Made by a program: the position numbers and the translations under genes. The notes under the pieces are model-generated. The model searched no databases, had not been told where the DNA came from, and was given only the letters and a program-made list of their open reading frames with translations. From Niebla homalea (taxonomy: Eukaryota; Ascomycota; Lecanoromycetes; Lecanorales; Ramalinaceae), in contig JAHGAU010000020.1 of assembly GCA_019925105.1 (NCBI GenBank), positions 558,001 through 622,000 on the forward strand: 64,000 bases of DNA. Direction: 5' to 3'. Numbering within the stretch: the stretch's first letter is position 1; each line of letters opens with the position of its first letter. Below, in pieces: positions 50,641-61,060 of this stretch.

Positions 50641-50966
50641 TTTAAAAATATTTAAGGATAATTTAATAATTCTTATAATAAATACCTTAAATAATAACGG
50701 CATTATCTTTTTATCTTAAGTATTATTATTATTAGAAAATAAGGTATATATTACGCTTAATAAAATAAATATTATTACGTTAAGTTACCCTTTCCGGTAT
50801 CCTTATAATTATAATTATTTATTAAAATATTAAAATATTAAAGGTTAAAGCTATAACTATTTTATAGTCTTAAGTAATTATATAAACATTATAAATATTA
50901 CTTAAATAAGATTATTATTTAAATAATATATTATAATTAATTATTTTATTAACCGGGCTTAAAACT
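50641..50966 (-). other. 5' leader region of copia element H
   Basis: RIP-mutated sequence between element G and the right (5') LTR of H. The bases just inside the LTR read AGTTTTAAGCCCGGTT on the minus strand. This may be a mutated tRNA primer-binding site, but the match cannot be proven by eye. Confidence 0.4.
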
Positions 50967-51242
50967 TAATATAATATACATAAATAAATATAATATATAA
51001 AGGAGGGGTAAGTAAACTGAATTATTTATATTAAGTTTATTATTATATTTATTTAATTATACCGTAATAACGACCGTATTTATGTCCATCTTAAGGGCCG
51101 TTTAATGACCGTATACCCACCGTATTTTATGCACCGATGCACCTGTAATACCGTTAACAAAAGGCCGTTTAATAGGCCTTTATGCGACAGGGTCTTCACT
51201 GCAGAGGCTGCCAAGACAACCGCGGAATACCCCCGTGCATCA
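50967..51242 (-). repeat. Right (5') LTR of element H
   Basis: 276-bp direct repeat of 1915-2190. The inner half is mutated (TAATATAATATACAT). From about 51100 outward it is unmutated and ends GTGCATCA, followed by the CCTCG duplication. Confidence 0.9.
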
Positions 51243-51515
51243 CCTCGCGTACTTCGACTTTTTCGCCATCCTTTGCAATCTGAATTACAGATTTCTCGGA
51301 GCTATGCAACCGTGGCAGCATAATGCTTGTAAGGAGTAAAACGTTCCTGGGATATGTAATATCTTTATACAGCTTTGGTTCATATCTCTAATGGTAAGAT
51401 ATGTCACGCGAGCACCTTCTTTTTGGATTTCACAGCGATCATCATACAATTCGGTTCCCCCCTACATGATTCAGCGACTCTCCTCCAACACGCCTTTAAC
51501 ACACTTTCCTCCAAA
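51243..51515. other. Unmutated gap between transposon H and the HET gene stop
   Basis: These 273 bp of ordinary sequence presumably hold the 3' UTR of the minus-strand HET gene. No other feature is seen. Confidence 0.4.
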
Positions 51516-54500
51516 TCACGCCAAACACACCATCTTCAATTTCGGTCCCACCATCATCCATGCCGCCTTATGCACCCTCCCCAAACCCCTCCTCTCCGCG
51601 ATCTGTCCCCCGGCATCCCACTCCACCAGCATCACTACATAATACGGACAGTCTTCCACGTCCCTCTCCTCATCATCGCAGCCCGAGTACTGCGCCTCCG
51701 CCAGCTGAACGAACTCGTATCTCCCCACATCCATCCATTTCTGATCGGCAGTATCAAGCAGCACATTGCCTACGACGTATCTATCCTCATCCACCAGCTT
51801 GAAGCGCTTCGGTGGATACGCGGGATTCCATTTGCGGTCACTGTTTTGGACAATAGCCTGACCGAGACGGATCTTGGCGGAAGCGGTGCTAGTCCAGAAG
51901 ATGAGGCAATGTGACAAATCGACACCCCGCGGGGTGGTCCTTATGTCGGGTGGTTGGACTATACTCCCATGGCCGCTACTATCCATGCAATACGGCCCAT
52001 TTTCCCATTCCCTCGGCATGACGGCGCCGTCAAAGGGGATACCCAGCCCGGTCCCGTTCAGAGGGACAGCCTTGCCGGAACGAGCCGTGTGCCACCGCAG
52101 GATTGGCCGTATCCCTTCTTCTCCCGAAGAATCAAGCGTGAAGCACACGAATCTCCCGTCCTTTGTCCGATCGATCTTGAAGGGCTCGTCGTAGGCTACC
52201 CGGCCTTTCCAGCCTGCCCACGACCAGCTGGGAAAGCCTTGCCTTCTCTCCAATGGCTGGGCTGGTCGCCATAGTAAGGCGATGTCGAGGTTTGTCTCCG
52301 GCAAGCCGTAGAGGTTGCTGCATTTGAAGCACAACGAGAAGATGTGCAGAAGCCCGGCAGCCGCGTTGAGGGCGTCGGATTGGTAGCTCATGTGCCGGTG
52401 AGTGTATTGCTCGATCATCTTGGCATATTCGCCGAATGTGGCGGAGCGGACCACGCGTGTGGAGCCGTGGCGTGTGGTTTCGGTGGATCCGTCGATCCAG
52501 GTGGTGCCCGTGTCTACGCCCAGGTATCGGGGTTTTAATGAGAGCCACTCGAGGGGCTTGTAAGGTATGCCCGAGTCCTCCACGCTCATGTCTTCCCGGC
52601 AGATCATTTTCCGACAATGCCATATCATTTGTCCATGGGTGAAGACGATCAAGCGACGCGACAGCAGTCTTTCCTGGAATGTCCAGGCTCGTTTGTTCCA
52701 TTCAGAGATGTCAAGATCATGGTCCCGAGTCGTCAAAGGCGCGACGAGGGACATGGAATCCTTCACGACGGCGGAGCGCTGGTGGAGGTGCCTTTGGCGA
52801 GCTGGGTTCTCAGCTAACTCGGGCAAATATCTCGACTTCACCCCACATAATCCGGCATTTGCGCTGTTACCTTGGCCGGCAACGATAGTCGCAATCGCGT
52901 TCCCGTATACACTGTCCATAGACCTAATGTTTTCTGTTGTCTCCACTGTGTCCCCCTGAAGGATGCACAATGCATCGACCCACAGGAACTTCTCTCCCAT
53001 TCCTCGTACAATCTCAATGGCATCTACAACGGTCTTCGGTAGGTCCTTCAGGTACATTGTAAGCGATCCGGGTCGCATCAGCTCCTCCATGTTGCTTATT
53101 TGAAACTTCATCATCCCAGCACCGCCCCAAACATATGATAGTGCCACGAAGCGACATTGTGCAGGGTTGGGGGCTACCTTGACACAAAGCTCGTTCACGT
53201 CGATAATTCGCAGGAATTTGGGTTTCTGCATGGCCAGATCCCAGCCGTGCTGACTACATTCGGGGCCGTGTCCGATCTCACACGCTTGAAGCCAGAGCCG
53301 GCACATGTCAGGGTCTATCCAGTTCTCGTCCAGTAGGTTGCCGTACGAGAATTTGCCCGAAGAGTCGAACTGCGGTGTTGGCGAAACGTCCCCGGCGTTC
53401 AGTAAGCCAGGACCGACCGCCTTGAGACGAAAACTACTCAACACTTGCAGGTCTGCACCTAGCTTACGCCCATACCCAAACAGATTGACGAAGAGATTGC
53501 CTGAGCTCATATGTCCCGGACGTGCTTCGGTGCTGATCTTCAGCACGCAACTCAGAGGATGCCTTGCGCTAGCCATGACGTTGACCAAATTCGAGTGAGT
53601 GCTGTAGTTCGTTAAAGCGTTCGCGAGTCGTTTTGAGTTACTGCGACCCTTCGTCATGGCGAATTCTGCGGCGAAGTGCATGATCTGTGCCAAGGCCTTC
53701 TTCCCCGGTCCCAGAACATATGTTGCTCCTTCGTTTCTTCGGCTTCCATGCCCAAAAGGCCAGTATCGGTCCGTGTAAGCCCATCCCGTAGAAGTCCAAT
53801 CACGCATATCGGAGCCCTTGAGCTCTTGCTGAACATATGGAGCAACAGCCGGATGATAGAGGGGGTCATTATCGGGTCGGCAGAGCATGTCCAGGAGGAG
53901 ACGACAGATCCTGCACCACTCAGAATGATAGATGACGCGAGATAAGGGGGTTGCCCATTCGAGGACATTGTCTGAAGTCCCGGCGTTGCTTGGAATATAC
54001 TTGTTGATAGGGATCCTCTGGCATTTGCTACACAATCCTTGTTACGGGCAAATCGATCAGAAAGCACCTTTTGGCCGACGAAGTGAGGAAAAGAGTCTAG
54101 GAGCTTGGAAGCATTCAAAATGGCTACAGGGACAGCAATCATGCAATATCTTGAGATAGCAAGGGTAGTAGAGAGAACAGCACTTACCTTCTTTGCCCGT
54201 CGCCTTAGCAGCAGCATCAGTCGCGTCGTCCGCCACCATCATACTTGCTTTTGAGATACCGGTCTCGGTCATGGCCAGCTTTGTTGCATCCCCTGCCTCC
54301 TTATAAGTCTGACTTACGGAATCTCGAACGGGCTTTGTTGCATCAAAAGCCTTCTTTCCTCCGGACATGACATCTTTGAAGACAGGATCAAAGGTCTGAG
54401 ACAGTTTGGCCCCGACCAGCTTCGGGCTTATCGGCTTGGGGTTCCATTTGGTCACCATGTTATCGGACCTGCTCCTCGACAGCCGGCAAACGTTGTCACC

Positions 54501-55046
54501 CAATTTTTGGAGGGAATCCCTCCTCCCTTTCGGCTCTTGTGCTGATTCATCGGCAAACCTTGGTGAGGGCTGGTCATCCACGATGTCGGAAAACCGGGGT
54601 CCCGTGGAGAGCAAGGTGTTTCCCGATTCCCGAGCATGTTCGTTGTCTACCAGAATGATTGGTCCTTGGTCATCGATGTCCACAGGCGGATTGTTGGTCG
54701 TTTTTGCCCTGAAAGATGGATTGAGTGTCGGGCGCTGTATGTTGTCCAATTGCAAGGCATTGAATTCCCCGGAGAATGAGGTAGGCTTCTTTGGCAATGG
54801 CGGTCTGTCCTTCTTCTGCTCTTTTGGCTCTACGTCTGGCGGCCCAATCAGTTGGGTAAGATCCATGGTGGACTCGCTATCTCTGACCGGTGTTATTACC
54901 ATCAGGCGATCACCACAACCAGGATGTCGGCCAGCCACCGGAGATACGGCTGGACTTTTCTGTGCAGGTGATCGCGGTGACAATAGGTTCGGTGAGTCAA
55001 CGCTCGACTGAGACTCAAGCCGCCTAATGCGGTCGCTCACACTCAT
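51516..55046 (-). CDS. HET-domain (heterokaryon incompatibility) protein, two exons
   Basis: Exon 1 is 55046-54188 and exon 2 is 54037-51516, with a 150-bp intron 54038-54187 (donor GTAAGT, acceptor AAG). The spliced protein is 1126 residues. Exon 2 has a stop just upstream in its own frame. Its next in-frame ATG would delete the conserved Cys pairs CSKC (289-292) and CRIC (328-331), so splicing to exon 1 is favoured. The HET domain runs from ALSYVWGG (about 585) through LWVDALCI (about 638) and MDxxYGNA to AWTFQERLLSR (about 737). The family hallmark FPSWSWAGW is at about 888. Residues 1-286 are a low-complexity extension rich in Ser, Pro, Lys and Ala. HET proteins trigger cell death on non-self fusion in filamentous fungi. 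The partner here is unknown. The gene is intact and sits between two RIP-mutated transposon blocks. Confidence 0.88.
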
Positions 55047-55492
55047 GCCTGCAGATGGATTTTATATAAGATGCTGGCCAAAATTACACGTCACCAGAGG
55101 ACGAAGTCATTATTCCGACAAGCAAAAAAAAATTAGCGCAATCTCTTTTCTAAATATTCAACAAACGGAGGGATTGATGGTCATCGTGATGGAGACATTT
55201 GCATATCATTGGACTGTCATCGTGCCAGTCAAACACCGTTCAACGATAATGAGTATGCACTCTAGCCGTGAGCATCCAAGGTCATTCAAGGCTCTGGCAG
55301 GTCTGTGCGTGATCCAGGAGGAAGGTTCTGATGTTTGAGAGGACTCGTCCTTTGAGATTGCAATGCCCTTGGGGGGTGGGGTGGCTTAGAAATCGTCACA
55401 CAATCTCCGACGCGAAGGATTAGCATCCCTGCCCTCGCAAACGCTTAATTCTAGCCTCGCTGGGAATAGCCTCACGCAGGTCAGCATCATTA
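55047..55492. promoter_or_regulatory. Upstream region of the HET gene
   Basis: 446 bp of ordinary sequence between the HET start codon and transposon K. A TATA-like TTATATAA lies at 55062-55069, only about 16-23 bp before the assigned ATG. Either it is not the core promoter or translation begins at a later Met (codon 49 or 60). No other gene is supported here. Confidence 0.35.
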
Positions 55493-55594
55493 GCGTGCTT
55501 AAAATCGATGTCGTTTCCTTGGCATTTATGACTCCACCCCGCCCCCGTAAAATTTATATATAGATTTTTGAATCCTTAATATTTTTGGATTTAT
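55493..55594 (+). repeat. Left terminal inverted repeat of transposon K
   Basis: About 102 bp. It differs from the right copy at only a few sites, all C/T or G/A (for example GCTTAAAA against GCTCAAAA). It contains the C-rich block CACCCCGCCCCCG. Confidence 0.88.
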
Positions 55595-58500
55595 TTTATT
55601 GACTTTTTGGTATTAAAGTTATTATATAGTTTATAGGTAATAATTAAGGTATAATTTATATATTTACTATAATATTACGTACTTAATCGAACTTTTACTT
55701 TACCGATCCCTTTTACCGTTCCTTTAAGGTTAATTAAGGATTTTCCTTTTTACTTTTTTTATTTAACCGTTATAATAACCGTTTTTATATATTTAATAAG
55801 CATATTTAATTCTTAAAGATCCTTAATAAAGATCCGGAGTTACTTAAAAAACAGAATTAAAAGAAGGTAAAAAAGAAAATTATTAAAAAAAACCTATTAA
55901 ATAAGTTAAAATTAATATATATTTAATAAGGTCTTATTATTATTAAACGTTATATTATTAATATTAAGGCTTATAAGAAATAGGATATCCTTCATAAATA
56001 TTAAGTTAAAAAAGTTATTATTATTAAAGCCGCTATTAATTAAGTAATTATTAAAAAAAAGGAAAAATACTTAAATAAAGAGAAACGCTTAAGGTTTATA
56101 AACTTACTTTAAGTAAGCAAGGAAAATAATAATAATAAGGAAGGTTAAAAGGAGTTTTTAAAGGAATCCTCGTTTTTAAATAAACGTATAATTATTATTA
56201 ATAATAAGTTTAATACTTTAAAAGAAAATGCTTACCGTTGGTAATAAGCTTAATTTTATTTTTATTATATAAAGTATAACCTTAAAGCCCTTATTCTTAA
56301 GGGTAAAAATTAATTAAGAACTATAATTAATAATAAATATAAGGAAAATAACTTTATTAAAAAAGGCTTTAAGCTTAAAATATTTAATATTAAAGTTAAA
56401 TAAATAATAAATTAAAAAGGATTTAAAGATAAAATCGAAAATATTAAAATATCCGTTAAGTCGGATTATTTAAAAGCCATATTTAAATATATTTTATTTA
56501 AATCTTTTAATAATAAGGTTTAAAGTAAATAAATTAAATTAATTTTATTATAAAAATATAAACGGTTTTTAAAATATAAATTTAACGTTATTATTAATAT
56601 TATAAGTAAGCTTTAAGCTTAATTTTAATTTTAAGTTTAACTTAAACGCTTTTTTAAAGATATCGATTTGTTAATTAAATCGTTTTCTTATTATTATATA
56701 AGGATTATTATATTAAAAGAGTAATTAAGTAAAAAAAAGGATAATAATAAGTAAACGGATAATTATATTAATATATTAATAACTTAATTAAAATATTATA
56801 ATAATAAGTACTATAATAAAAGTAACTTCTATTAAGTCCCGATTAATAAAAGGAAGTACTATACTTTTTTTTAACCTAGAAAAAGTCTTAAGGTTAATTT
56901 ATTATTATTAATATTAACGGAGCTTTCTTAATTAACTTTTAAACTTTTTAACACGGTAATTAATTAATACCGTTAACCCGGTTACCGTTAAATCCAGGAA
57001 GGTATCGATAACGGTAAGCCGTAAGGAAAAAAAGGCTTAATATTAATAAGAAAAAGAGGAATAAAAAAAGAAAAATCGAAATTAAAATCGACGGATATAG
57101 AGTATAATAGAAATATAAGTATAAGCAGAAAAAAATAAAACTATGAAATCTTTATATTTTAATATTAAGGGTAATAAATAAACTATAATTTATTTACCTT
57201 ATTAATAATAATTAACTTTTCTGCTTTTATAATAATATTTCTCGCAATATTTTTACTTTTCTATTCTATTTTATTAAATCTTGAATCCCTTACCCCCTTA
57301 AAGATAATCTTTACTTATAAATATTTTTACTCTAACTTTACCGGTTTTTACTTAATTATTTAAATAAATTACTTATTTATCCAGTCCGATTAATAAGATA
57401 TATAAGGATAAACTAATAATAAATAACTTTTAAAACTAGAAAAGCTTATTAATACGGTCCGTTAAAAAGAAAGGTTCGCTTATTAAGGTTAAAGCGATCG
57501 TAAATAAGGAGATATAAATTATACGGGATTTAAGGACGATATCTAATATATTTACCCGGATATATTAACGGGGTATAGTTAAGGGTTTACTTAAAAGGAT
57601 AATAAAATACTTTAATAAAGACTTTAAAAAGTTTAAGGCTATTTACCGTATATATTATAAGCTAATTCATTAACTAGTTAATATATAACGGCTATATAAT
57701 AATATAACGTTATTTTTAAATCCTTATTTATAGATTTATTTATTCGTTTATTTAATTATTTATTTAATTAATATAAAGCTTAAGTTCCCTTTAATAAGCC
57801 TTATAATTACCGTTAAATATATATTTACTTATATTATAACGGAAGTACTCTTTTATAAACCGATTATATTTATTTATTTTTAAAGCGTACCTTAAGAAAA
57901 GCTTAAATTAACCTTAAAACTATACCCGGAGCTTACGGTAATAATATTTTATTCAGGCTTTAAGTACGTTAAAAGTAAGCTTAATAAGATTAAAGTCCGG
58001 AAAGTAAAAAGGTAAATAACGGATTTTAAGCCTTACCGCTTAAATCGTCTTTTTTACTACCGGATTATAATATATATTAATATTATTAAGGTAAATAACG
58101 CTATTAAAACCTAAGAATTAATTATAATAAAGTAAAAGCTTATTTCTAAATTATTTTGAAAAAGCCTTAAGGTTATAATACCCTTTTCATATACCGGTAT
58201 AAGGTAAATACTTATTTATAATATATATAGGAAATATAAATTAATTATTATTATAATCTATATCGTTTTAAAATCGAGTTAAATCGTTAATAAGGTTATA
58301 TATTATGGATCGTTAATAACTTATTATCTTAAAGAACGATTTATTTATAAAGATAAGTTATTTTACGGTAAGATTTAATATATCCGTTTATTACTTATTC
58401 CTTAAAGCTTAACTTTAAGGGCTTATTCTTTATCTTTATTTTTAATTTATACCCGCTTTTCTTAAAATCCGGCTTACCGTTAACCGTAATACCTTTATAC

Positions 58501-58897
58501 TTTATTCTTTATTAAGGAATTTAATTAATTTATTTTAATACTTTTAAGGATAAGTTTATAAATATTATATTAAACTCTTTTTTACCGTTATATAAATACG
58601 ATATAAACGGTTAACCTTTATAAAATAAGGTAAATTAATATATTTATATACTTACATATTTTATTCTTATTTTTAAGCCGTATAAATTAAATAATTAACG
58701 TATTTAATAATAACCTTAAGTTTTTAATAATTATAAAAAAATTTACTATTAATAAATCGAATTTTTAAATTAAAAAGGAAAGCTATAGTAAAAAGGAGTT
58801 AAAGGTTAAAAGGATTTAAAACTTATATATTAACTTTAATATTATATTTACTACCGGTATAATATATAAAAGCTTCAATAATAGCGATTTATTAATA

Positions 58898-58999
58898 ATT
58901 AAATCGAAAATATTAAGGATTCAAAAATTTATATATAAATTTTGCGGGGGCGGGGTAGAGTCACAAATGCCAAGGAAACGACATCGATTTTGAGCACGC
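58898..58999 (-). repeat. Right terminal inverted repeat of transposon K
   Basis: Reverse complement of 55493-55594 with a handful of transition differences. It ends ...TTGAGCACGC followed by TA. Confidence 0.88.
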
Positions 59000-60131
59000 T
59001 AACAGGCGTCCAGCACGAGCACGAAGACTCCGCGTCTGGACCTGCAAGTGACCGAGCATAGCATTCTGTCACACGCATGGGTAGATGAGTGTGTATGCAA
59101 TGTGTGTGTATTGTGGATGATCTATCTGATGATCTATGTATCCCGTATGAAGACAAAAGGTATCTGCAGGAAAACAACTAGGTGTTCTGGAATTTACCGC
59201 GAGGTGATGATATCTACCTGGGTCATGAGGATGTCTTGGCATCGCCTGCATGCACCGCAACACACATTCTCGCTACCATCCATCACCAACTCTTATAGCC
59301 CTAGCGAGGGTCTTCAGTTGGCGTAATACTGAGGAACAATAATTGCACTCTGATGGGACCTACGATCGTTCAGAACACTGTTGCTTCCTGAGGCATTGGG
59401 ACCACATCCTGGACTTGTCATTCGAGAAGAATCTTTGAAGTGCAAAGGCTACCTCCATGAAGGTAGAGAATCGAATTTGCGAAGTCCATCATTTTGAAAT
59501 CCGGAGTTCCGGACATTCCAACATCAAATAGCCGACGACCTTTCTCCTACATCATCTACAAGCCTAGGAGAAGCACGACAGTTCTGTAGATGCTCCATCT
59601 CGTTCAAAGCGATAAGAGATGATTCTCGGAACTTGACTGGCCACAGTCTGTTGGTCCGTCGTCAGCATGAATTACTCGACAATTTCTCAAAGCCTTGTGG
59701 TATGTTCTCTGGGGCTATAGAAGTTGTAGCAACGCCATAATTATTGTTTGAGCAAGCACTTCACCCATTGGTACTATCCACTGCCAAACCTGCCCTGTCA
59801 GTTGGGCGTCCCGACGACGTCCCCCTTGCGACCGAAATTGGGATAGCTGATAAGACTGATACCTCAAAAGTGGAGGCATTTTAAGACAAAGCGTAACGTG
59901 TGCAGCGGGCGCAAGACTTGACGAGACTTGCTTATTGCTATAACACTACCACGGTCTCCGCTCATACATCCGTAGGTCAATGATACCGTACTGCATGCGC
60001 TTTTCCTGTTCGTAGGTTATGAAAGGACCGAGTACGATCTCGATCTCTGTGTCTGCTCTCTAGCTTTCACCAAAACATCTACGACATATCAAGCACACTT
60101 CCGATGCGAGCGAACCCCCATCCTGTAGTGT
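59000..60131. other. Ordinary-GC intergenic sequence without a recognisable gene
   Basis: Only short frames occur on both strands, such as 59048-59326 (plus) and 59069-59263 (minus). None carries a motif. No repeat or RNA gene is apparent. Confidence 0.4.
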
Positions 60132-61060
60132 TCAAAGGTTTCGGCATCCAATTGAACCTTTCGACTGTAAATGGACGACAACATCAGAGCCACCGAATTG
60201 AAAATATCCGTCTTTTTCTGCCCAGATACACTGTTGTCTCCGTTTCGCAGATCATCCTTACGATCGATGCATAATGTTGTCCCGAAAGGAGTCGCAATTC
60301 CACTGCTTTGCCGCCAAGGGGAGCCGTGGACCCTGTGGTAATCGCTCCCCGTGGGGTATCCATGCATCCATATTCCAGCCTGAAAGGGTGGCTGTAAGGG
60401 CTACCAGCCAATAGCTCACTGATACTCCACGTCAGGCCTTTGACGGTAATGGTTGAGGAAGGTGAACTCTCGGATTGTTGATGAAAGGCGAAGCCGGCAG
60501 GGCTGACAAGTACTGAACCATCCTCAATCGCTGCTCTTGGCTTGTTACCTGGCTTGACTTGCAGGGCAAAGAACTCATTGAAAGACCGCTAGCCACCGCG
60601 TGGTGATGAGTATTCTGAAAGATGAGACTTCGGAATGACTTCGAATGTAACCAAAGTCTCTGACGCGAGCGATGCCCGCGAATCCATAAAGGTTCCGAAA
60701 GTCTTATTGAAGCGGACCATCCATTCGGTCACGAAGGATGGTCCTTCTGTGGAGTTAAGAGTGACAGCGTCTTGATATAGGAAGACTGAATATTGATCCA
60801 GCACAAAGTAGAGCTTGCTGATACGATTGGAATCTCAGTCGCGTCGATAGACTCGCCTGGAACCCACAACAGCAAGGGATCAAGAAAGATAAATCAATCA
60901 GATAAGCAGTGAACTCCTTCTTATTGGTGACTCCCTTGCTCCTGGCTGAGATAATGGCTTCAGCGAAGCCTGTCTGACGATCTGGAGCGGCATCAACCCA
61001 GTCGCATAGCTCTTAAACAACGGGGTGGTGCAAAGTCTCCGATTGCCCAAGAATGTGGGG
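60132..61060 (-). pseudogene. Phosphatidylserine decarboxylase-like pseudogene
   Basis: The minus strand, in shifting frames, reads LHHPVV*ELCDW, then FAEAIISARSKGVTNKKEF, LLLWVPGES, SKLYFVLDQY, EWMVRFNKTFGTFMDS, GG*RSFNEFFALQVKPG, GSVLVSPAG, SDYHRVHGSP, then DGYFQFGGSDVVVHLQ before a stop. The family counterparts are WxVxYAxxxGxFLDTPES, GWKxFNQFFxRxxKPGxRPV, VVSPADS, NDYHRxHxPVxG and LGYFxFGGSDI. The last includes the GGS region used for self-cleavage to the pyruvoyl enzyme. Active enzymes convert phosphatidylserine, or related substrates in this short subfamily, by decarboxylation. At least two stops (one at 60589-60591) and about four frame changes (near 60880, 60825, 60370 and 60230) make it non-functional. 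The N-terminus beyond about 61060 is not recognisable. Confidence 0.78.

Larger units (their letters stand above)
1915..51242 (-). mobile_element. Element H: Ty1/copia retrotransposon enlarged to 49.3 kb by nested insertions
   Basis: The whole AT-rich block is framed by 276-bp direct repeats starting TG and ending CA (1915-2190 and 50967-51242; RIP has turned some termini to TA). The five bases outside, CCTCG at 1910-1914 and 51243-51247, match exactly. Fragments between the nested elements translate on the minus strand in copia order from right to left: leader, gag with a degraded zinc knuckle near 34.43 kb, protease/GAG-pre-integrase at about 31.7-31.3 kb, then RT at 5.7-5.5 kb continuing at 3.4-3.0 kb. 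The 5' LTR is therefore the right-hand copy. All coding segments are full of in-frame stops and TpA dinucleotides, as RIP produces. The integrase part was not located with confidence. Confidence 0.85.
55493..58999. mobile_element. Transposon K: DNA transposon with about 100-bp inverted repeats, RIP-mutated
   Basis: The ends are near-perfect inverted repeats (55493-55594 and 58898-58999) starting GCGTGCT(T/C)AAAATCGATG. They are flanked by TA on both sides (55491-55492 and 59000-59001), a TA target duplication as in the Tc1/mariner superfamily. The 3.3-kb interior is AT-rich with many stops, and no transposase motif could be recognised in any frame. A TA duplication with long inverted repeats fits Tc1/mariner-like or related elements, but the length is above that of common Fot1/pogo-type elements. 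Confidence 0.8.

Noticed and set aside
1915..51242. Mitochondrial DNA insertion or centromere as explanation for the AT-richness
   Set aside because: Retrotransposon domains, LTR pairs and target duplications account for nearly all of it, and no mitochondrial gene was seen.
51375..51914. 179-codon plus-strand frame
   Set aside because: Antisense to the C-terminal part of the HET gene, which has strong domain evidence.
52132..52701. 189-codon minus-strand frame
   Set aside because: Shadow of the HET exon in another frame.
54406..55011. 201-codon plus-strand frame
   Set aside because: Antisense to HET exon 1; low-complexity sequence leaves open frames on the opposite strand.
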